A stretch of DNA of 64,000 nt, from contig NZ_JBLGTV010000012.1 in NCBI RefSeq assembly GCF_047468865.1, positions 1 through 64,000 on the forward strand, given 5' to 3'. Source of the stretch: Castellaniella hirudinis_A. GTDB lineage: Bacteria > Pseudomonadota > Gammaproteobacteria > Burkholderiales > Burkholderiaceae_B. The notes beneath the pieces were generated by a model. The model did not search any database. It was not told the origin of the DNA and was given only the letters and a program-made list of their open reading frames with translations. Within the stretch, counting starts at the first letter, position 1; the number at the start of each line of letters is the position of its first letter. This document shows, in pieces, positions 60,223 through 64,000 of the stretch. The translations under genes and the position numbers were made by a program.

Positions 60223-60756
60223 ATGGAACAATTTCACGCCACTACCATCGTCTGCGTCCGCCGCGGCAACGAGGTCGCCCTGGGCGGCGACGGCCAGGTC
60301 ACCCTGGGCAATATCGTCATCAAGGGCACTGCCCGAAAAATCCGCCGCCTGTACCACGACAAGGTGCTGGCCGGCTTTGCCGGCGCCACCGCCGACGCCT
60401 TCACCCTGCAGGAACGCTTCGAGGCCAAGCTGGAAAAACACCAGGGCCACCTGATGCGCGCCGCCGTCGAGCTGACCCGCGACTGGCGCACCGACCGCGT
60501 GCTGCGCCGCCTGGAGGCCATGCTGATCGTGGCCGACCAAGAGCACACCTTGATCCTGACCGGCAACGGCGACGTGCTGGAACCGGAACACGGCATCGCC
60601 GCCATCGGCTCGGGCGGGGCCTATGCGCAGTCCGCCGCGCGCGCCCTGCTGGAGGCCACCGACATGACGCCCGCCGAGATCGTCAAGAAATCCCTGGAAA
60701 TCGCCGGGGAGCTGTGCATCTACACCAACCTGAACCACACCGTCGAAACCCTATAA
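60223..60756 (+). CDS. hslV: ATP-dependent protease subunit HslV
   Basis: The product has 177 aa. TTIVCVRRGNEVALGGDGQVTLGN begins the mature peptidase, so Thr7 or Thr8 becomes the catalytic N-terminal Thr after removal of a short prosequence (MEQFHA). IGSGGAYAQSAARAL and SLEIAGELCIYTNLNHTVE are conserved. It forms the double-hexamer protease core with HslU. In-frame upstream starts overlap mazF and are rejected; ATG 60223 is preceded by a weak GAGAA. Confidence 0.96.
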   Translation: MEQFHATTIVCVRRGNEVALGGDGQVTLGNIVIKGTARKIRRLYHDKVLAGFAGATADAFTLQERFEAKLEKHQGHLMRAAVELTRDWRTDRVLRRLEAMLIVADQEHTLILTGNGDVLEPEHGIAAIGSGGAYAQSAARALLEATDMTPAEIVKKSLEIAGELCIYTNLNHTVETL

Positions 60757-60764
60757 GGCCCGCC

Positions 60765-62096
60765 ATGTCTGCCACCCCCATGACCCCAAAAGAAATCGTG
60801 TCGGAACTGGACAAGCACATCGTCGGCCAGGACAAGGCCAAGCGATCCGTGGCCGTGGCGCTGCGCAACCGCTGGCGCCGCCAGCAGGTGGCCGAGCCCC
60901 TGCGCCACGAAATCGTCCCCAAGAACATCCTGATGATCGGCCCCACCGGCGTGGGCAAGACTGAAATCGCCCGCCGTCTGGCGCGCCTGGCCAACGCGCC
61001 CTTCATCAAGATCGAAGCCACTAAATTCACCGAGGTCGGCTATGTGGGCCGCGACGTGGACACCATCGTGCGCGATCTGGTCGAAGTCGCCGTCAAGCAG
61101 ACCCGTGAAACCGAGACTCGCCGCGTGCGCACCCAGGCCGAAGACGCCGCCGAGGATCGCATCCTGGACGCGCTGCTGCCGCCGCCGCGCAACGCCCACG
61201 GCGAACCCGAGCGCGAGGAAAACGACACCCGCCAGAAATTCCGCAAGCGCCTGCGCGAGGGCCGGCTGGATGACACAATGATCGACATCGAAGTGGCCCA
61301 GGCCCAACCGCACATGGAAATCATGGCCCCGCCGGGCATGGAGGAAATGACCGAGCAGCTGCGCGGCATGTTCGCCGGCTTGTCGCAGGGCAAGACCAAA
61401 TCGCGCAAGCTGCCGGTCAAGGAAGCCTTCCGCCTGCTGGTCGAGGAAGAAGCCGCCCGACGCATCAACGAGGACGATCTGCGCACCCAGGCGGTGACAC
61501 TGGTCGAACAGCACGGCATCGTGTTTTTGGATGAAATCGACAAGATCGCCGCCCGCCAGGAAACCGGCGGGGCGGACGTGTCGCGCCAAGGCGTGCAGCG
61601 CGACCTGCTGCCACTGGTGGAAGGCACCACCGTCAACACCAAATACGGTATGGTGCGCACCGATCACATCCTGTTCATTGCGTCGGGGGCGTTCCATTTG
61701 TCGCGGCCTTCGGATCTGATCCCGGAGCTGCAGGGCCGCTTTCCCATCCGCGTCGAGCTGGATTCCCTGAGCACGGATGATTTCGTGCGCATCCTGAGCA
61801 AGACGGACGCGTCCCTGACCAAGCAATACTGCGCCCTGATGGCCACCGAGGACGTGGCTCTGGAATTTACCGACAGCGGCATCCGCCGCCTGGCGGAACT
61901 GGCCTTCGAGGTCAACGAGCGCACCGAGAACATCGGTGCGCGGCGGCTGTACACCATCATGGAAAAACTGCTGGAAGACCTGTCTTTCGAAGCCGCCAAC
62001 CCGGGCGAACAGGCCGTGGTGATCGACACCGAATACGTCAATGACAAGCTATCGGAAACCGCCGGCAGCCAGGATCTGGCGCGCTACGTGCTGTGA
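60765..62096 (+). CDS. hslU: ATP-dependent protease ATPase subunit HslU
   Basis: The product has 443 aa. TPKEIVSELDKHIVGQDKAKRSVAVALRNRWRR, Walker A GPTGVGKTEIARRLA, the pore motif GYVGRD, the I domain (about 110-230), Walker B IVFLDEIDKIA, and the C-terminal LARYVL tail that activates HslV. It unfolds substrates for HslV. It starts 8 bases after hslV and belongs to the same operon. Confidence 0.97.
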   Translation: MSATPMTPKEIVSELDKHIVGQDKAKRSVAVALRNRWRRQQVAEPLRHEIVPKNILMIGPTGVGKTEIARRLARLANAPFIKIEATKFTEVGYVGRDVDTIVRDLVEVAVKQTRETETRRVRTQAEDAAEDRILDALLPPPRNAHGEPEREENDTRQKFRKRLREGRLDDTMIDIEVAQAQPHMEIMAPPGMEEMTEQLRGMFAGLSQGKTKSRKLPVKEAFRLLVEEEAARRINEDDLRTQAVTLVEQHGIVFLDEIDKIAARQETGGADVSRQGVQRDLLPLVEGTTVNTKYGMVRTDHILFIASGAFHLSRPSDLIPELQGRFPIRVELDSLSTDDFVRILSKTDASLTKQYCALMATEDVALEFTDSGIRRLAELAFEVNERTENIGARRLYTIMEKLLEDLSFEAANPGEQAVVIDTEYVNDKLSETAGSQDLARYVL

Positions 62097-62117
62097 AAAC
62101 ACAGTGGCCGGCGCCGC

Positions 62118-62477
62118 CTATTTTTTCTTCAGGGCGATGATCCGGTACTGCTGATTGGCCCGCTGGGCGGTGAATTCGACTATATCGCCCACGACGATCC
62201 CGTCCAGCAGGACGACATCCAGGTGGTACACCAGCGTCATGGCGGGCAATTCCAGCTTGGGGATGGCCCCATGCCGGATGGCGATCTTGCCCGCCGTCGG
62301 CGTGATACGCACCACCTGGCCGCTGGCCCGGGCCTGCACGGGCTGGGCCTGGGCCACCTGGCCCAGCACCTGAAGGTTCGGCACGGACGGGGCGGCGGCC
62401 CGGGCCTGCGCGGCGGGGGCCGACAGTGCCAACGCCGCCAACGCCGGCAGGGCCATCGAAAAAAAACGAAGCATCAT
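62118..62477 (-). CDS. periplasmic CusF-like copper-binding protein
   Basis: The product has 119 aa. A signal peptide (MMLRFFSMALPALAALALSA, cleavage near AQA) is followed by a CusF-type OB fold: GQVVRITPTAGKIAIRHGAIPKLELPAMTLVYHL. The His and first Met ligands are kept, but the Trp of the gWPaMtM motif is Leu and the second Met is Leu. Cu or Ag binding is therefore likely weaker (inference). No efflux genes are adjacent. It is convergent with hslU. Confidence 0.8.
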   Translation of the reverse strand: MMLRFFSMALPALAALALSAPAAQARAAAPSVPNLQVLGQVAQAQPVQARASGQVVRITPTAGKIAIRHGAIPKLELPAMTLVYHLDVVLLDGIVVGDIVEFTAQRANQQYRIIALKKK

Positions 62478-62582
62478 GGGATAAACTCTAGCCTCTTGGC
62501 ACCGGGCGCCGCCACACGGCAGGCCACCCCGCCGGCCAACGGCCCCTTTGCCGCCAAGCATAACGTAAAACCGAGCCCGACC

Positions 62583-63089
62583 TTGCCCAACGCCATCCCT
62601 GGTTACACCCTGCGCCCCGCCACCGAAGCCGACATCCCCGCCATCCACGCGCTGATGATGGAAATGGCCACCTTCGAGAAACTGACGGACATTTTCAAAG
62701 CCACGCACGACAGCCTGCGGGCCAGCTTCTTCGGCCCCCAGGCGGCCGCCCACGCGCTGGTGATCACCCCCGACACGGCGCCCGGCGCCCCGGTCGCGTA
62801 CATCATGTGGTTTCACAACTACTCCAGCTTCCTGGATCGCCGGGGCCTGTACCTGGAGGACGTGTATATCTCGCCCGCCCACCGGGGCCGCGGCCTGGGC
62901 GGCTGGGTGCTCAAACACCTGGCGGCCCTGGCGGTGGAACTCGGCTGCGGCCGCTTCGAGTGGGTGGTGCTGGACTGGAACCAGAACGCCATTGATTTCT
63001 ACAAACACCACGGGGCCGAAATCCTGGACGACTGGCGCGTCGTGCGCGTCACGGGCGAGGCCCTGCAGCGCCTGGCCACGGACGACTGA
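62583..63089 (+). CDS. GNAT-family N-acetyltransferase
   Basis: The product has about 168 aa. YTLRPATEADIPAIHALMMEMATFEKL, LYLEDVYISPAHRGRGLGGWVLKHLA (the R/QxxGxG acetyl-CoA site) and ALDWNQNAIDFYKHHGAE-type end place it with the spermidine/spermine or diamine acetyltransferase-like group. No ATG is available near the conserved start; TTG 62583 is the best candidate. The substrate is unknown. Confidence 0.88.
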   Translation: MPNAIPGYTLRPATEADIPAIHALMMEMATFEKLTDIFKATHDSLRASFFGPQAAAHALVITPDTAPGAPVAYIMWFHNYSSFLDRRGLYLEDVYISPAHRGRGLGGWVLKHLAALAVELGCGRFEWVVLDWNQNAIDFYKHHGAEILDDWRVVRVTGEALQRLATDD

Positions 63090-63142
63090 TCCACCGCCCC
63101 GGCGGCAAGCCCCGGGGCCGCCCCCTATCCAAGGAAGACACC

Positions 63143-63682
63143 ATGTCGCTGCGCGTTTCCATCGTCGCCACCCGCACCGGGGATGACGGCACCACCGGCC
63201 TGGGAGACAAGACCCGGGTATCCAAGGACGCGCCGCGCATCGCGGCGCTGGGCGACGTGGATGAGCTGAACAGCGCCTTGGGCGTATGGCGCACCCATCC
63301 CCTGCCCGATGACGTGGACGCCCTGCTCAAGCGCATCCAGCACGATCTGTTCGATCTGGGCGGCGAACTGTGCATCCCCGGCTGGACGGCCCTGACGGAC
63401 GCCCACACCCAGCGGCTGGATCAGGCCCTGCAGCATTACAACGCCGCGCTGGGGCCGCTGCAGGAATTCATCCTGCCCGGCGGCTGTCCGGCGGCGGCCC
63501 AGGCGCATGTGGCGCGCACCATCGCCCGCCGGGCCGAACGCGCCGTGGTCACCCTGTCCCGCCAGGACACGGTCAATCCGCCGGTGCTGCATTATTTGAA
63601 CCGCCTGTCCGACCTGTGCTTCGTGCTGGCGCGCTACCTGAACCGCGCCGCCGGGGTCGGCGACGTGCTGTGGGAGCGATAG
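63143..63682 (+). CDS. cob(I)yrinic acid a,c-diamide adenosyltransferase, PduO type
   Basis: The product has 179 aa. TRTGDDGTTGLGDKTRVSKD (ATP-binding loop), DVDELNSALG, HDLFDLGGEL and the motif RRAERAVVTL with LNRLSDLCFVLARYLN are diagnostic. It adds the adenosyl group to cob(I)alamin. AGGAAG precedes ATG 63143. No other cobalamin genes are in the window. Confidence 0.95.
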   Translation: MSLRVSIVATRTGDDGTTGLGDKTRVSKDAPRIAALGDVDELNSALGVWRTHPLPDDVDALLKRIQHDLFDLGGELCIPGWTALTDAHTQRLDQALQHYNAALGPLQEFILPGGCPAAAQAHVARTIARRAERAVVTLSRQDTVNPPVLHYLNRLSDLCFVLARYLNRAAGVGDVLWER

Positions 63683-63721
63683 GCCCCTGCGCCGACAAAG
63701 CGGGCGCGGACGGCGCGGGGA

Positions 63722-64000
63722 TCAGCGGGCGTCGTCCGAATGCACCTGCAGGGCTTCCAGAAACCGCGACACCATGTTGTAGGCGGCGACAGTGGCCGTC
63801 AGCTCGATCAATTCCTGGTCGGAAAACGCCTGCCTGACGGCGGCGAACACCTCATCGGGCACCTGCACCGCGAGGGTCATGGCATCGGCATAGGCCAGCA
63901 CAGCGCGCTGGCGGCCATCGAACAGCGCCAGCGGCGGGCGCGCCGCCGCCAGCGCATCCAGCTGATCCTGGCGCAACCCTTCGCGCAGGGCGATGGGGGC
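63722..64000 (-). CDS. AhpD-like carboxymuconolactone decarboxylase family protein (partial)
   Basis: The frame is open beyond the right edge. The visible 92 or so residues include AVLAYADAMTLAVQVPDEVFAAVRQAFSDQELIELTATVAAYNMVSRFLEAL, the C-terminal part of a CMD/AhpD-like all-helical protein. The CxxC core would lie in the missing N-terminal portion. The function cannot be fixed from the fragment. Confidence 0.78.
   Translation of the reverse strand, partial: APIALREGLRQDQLDALAAARPPLALFDGRQRAVLAYADAMTLAVQVPDEVFAAVRQAFSDQELIELTATVAAYNMVSRFLEALQVHSDDAR

Overview
The window reads as a contiguous chromosomal segment of a high-GC betaproteobacterium. The gene content and order (groES-groEL with a CIRCE element, ribBA-ribH-nusB-thiL-pgpA, rsmD-coaD, rpe-gph-trpE, dksA, hslVU, single-Cys DksA, RibBA with a non-canonical second half) point to Burkholderiales, most likely Alcaligenaceae (Bordetella/Castellaniella/Pusillimonas-like). 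That placement is inference; I saw no rRNA or tRNA gene that would fix it.

Layout. 1-5.1 kb: a decayed MFS transporter gene, a divergent MocR-type regulator, an alpha/beta hydrolase, a DinB-fold protein and an SDR oxidoreductase. 5.1-7.3 kb: heat-shock operon groES-groEL with a sigma-32-like promoter, CIRCE operator and strong terminator. 7.3-11.1 kb: an inserted two-gene module, AAA+ ATPase plus subtilisin-like protease, matching the architecture of the anti-phage IetAS system, preceded by the remnant of an XRE-type regulator. 11.2-25.9 kb: core genes (dgkA, pyrF, a GGEEF diguanylate cyclase, the riboflavin/thiamine/NusB cluster, ftsY, rsmD, coaD, an AsmA protein, metY). 25.9-28.8 kb: three-gene proton-translocating transhydrogenase pntAA-pntAB-pntB with a possible leader ORF. 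28.9-29.6 kb: an IS200/IS605-like end and a hicAB toxin-antitoxin module. 30.4-36.4 kb: a complete-looking trans-4-hydroxy-L-proline catabolic locus (FAD oxidase, epimerase, GntR regulator; and, convergent, semialdehyde dehydrogenase and DapA-like deaminase), with a 46-bp tandem hairpin repeat array between the two converging arms. 36.6-46.5 kb: tautomerase, thiopurine methyltransferase, lipoprotein hydrolase, MCP, orphan LivJ-type binding protein, DsbC-like isomerase, UbiH-type monooxygenase, MltA. 46.6-49.8 kb: rpe, gph and trpE behind a clear Trp leader peptide/attenuator. 49.9-52.7 kb: a polyisoprenyl-phosphate sugar transferase and a convergent flippase. 52.9-58.7 kb: a metal-homeostasis block: znuB, znuC and a new 45-aa ORF divergent from zur across a Zur-type box; a decayed molybdenum/metallophore-type cluster (TOBE protein, broken methyltransferase, DUF2478 protein, TonB-receptor fragment); and a CobW-type GTPase with a His-rich loop. 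58.8-64 kb: dksA, mazEF, hslVU, a CusF-like protein, a GNAT, a PduO-type adenosyltransferase and a partial AhpD-like protein.

Most genes form ordinary housekeeping operons with ATGA-type overlaps. The accessory material is concentrated at 7.3-11.1, 28.9-29.6, 33.4-33.9, 55.2-57.6 and 59.3-60.1 kb. The strongest items for a second look are the ATPase-subtilase module, the covarying 46-bp repeat array, the Zur-like sites upstream of the CobW gene and the decayed metal cluster.
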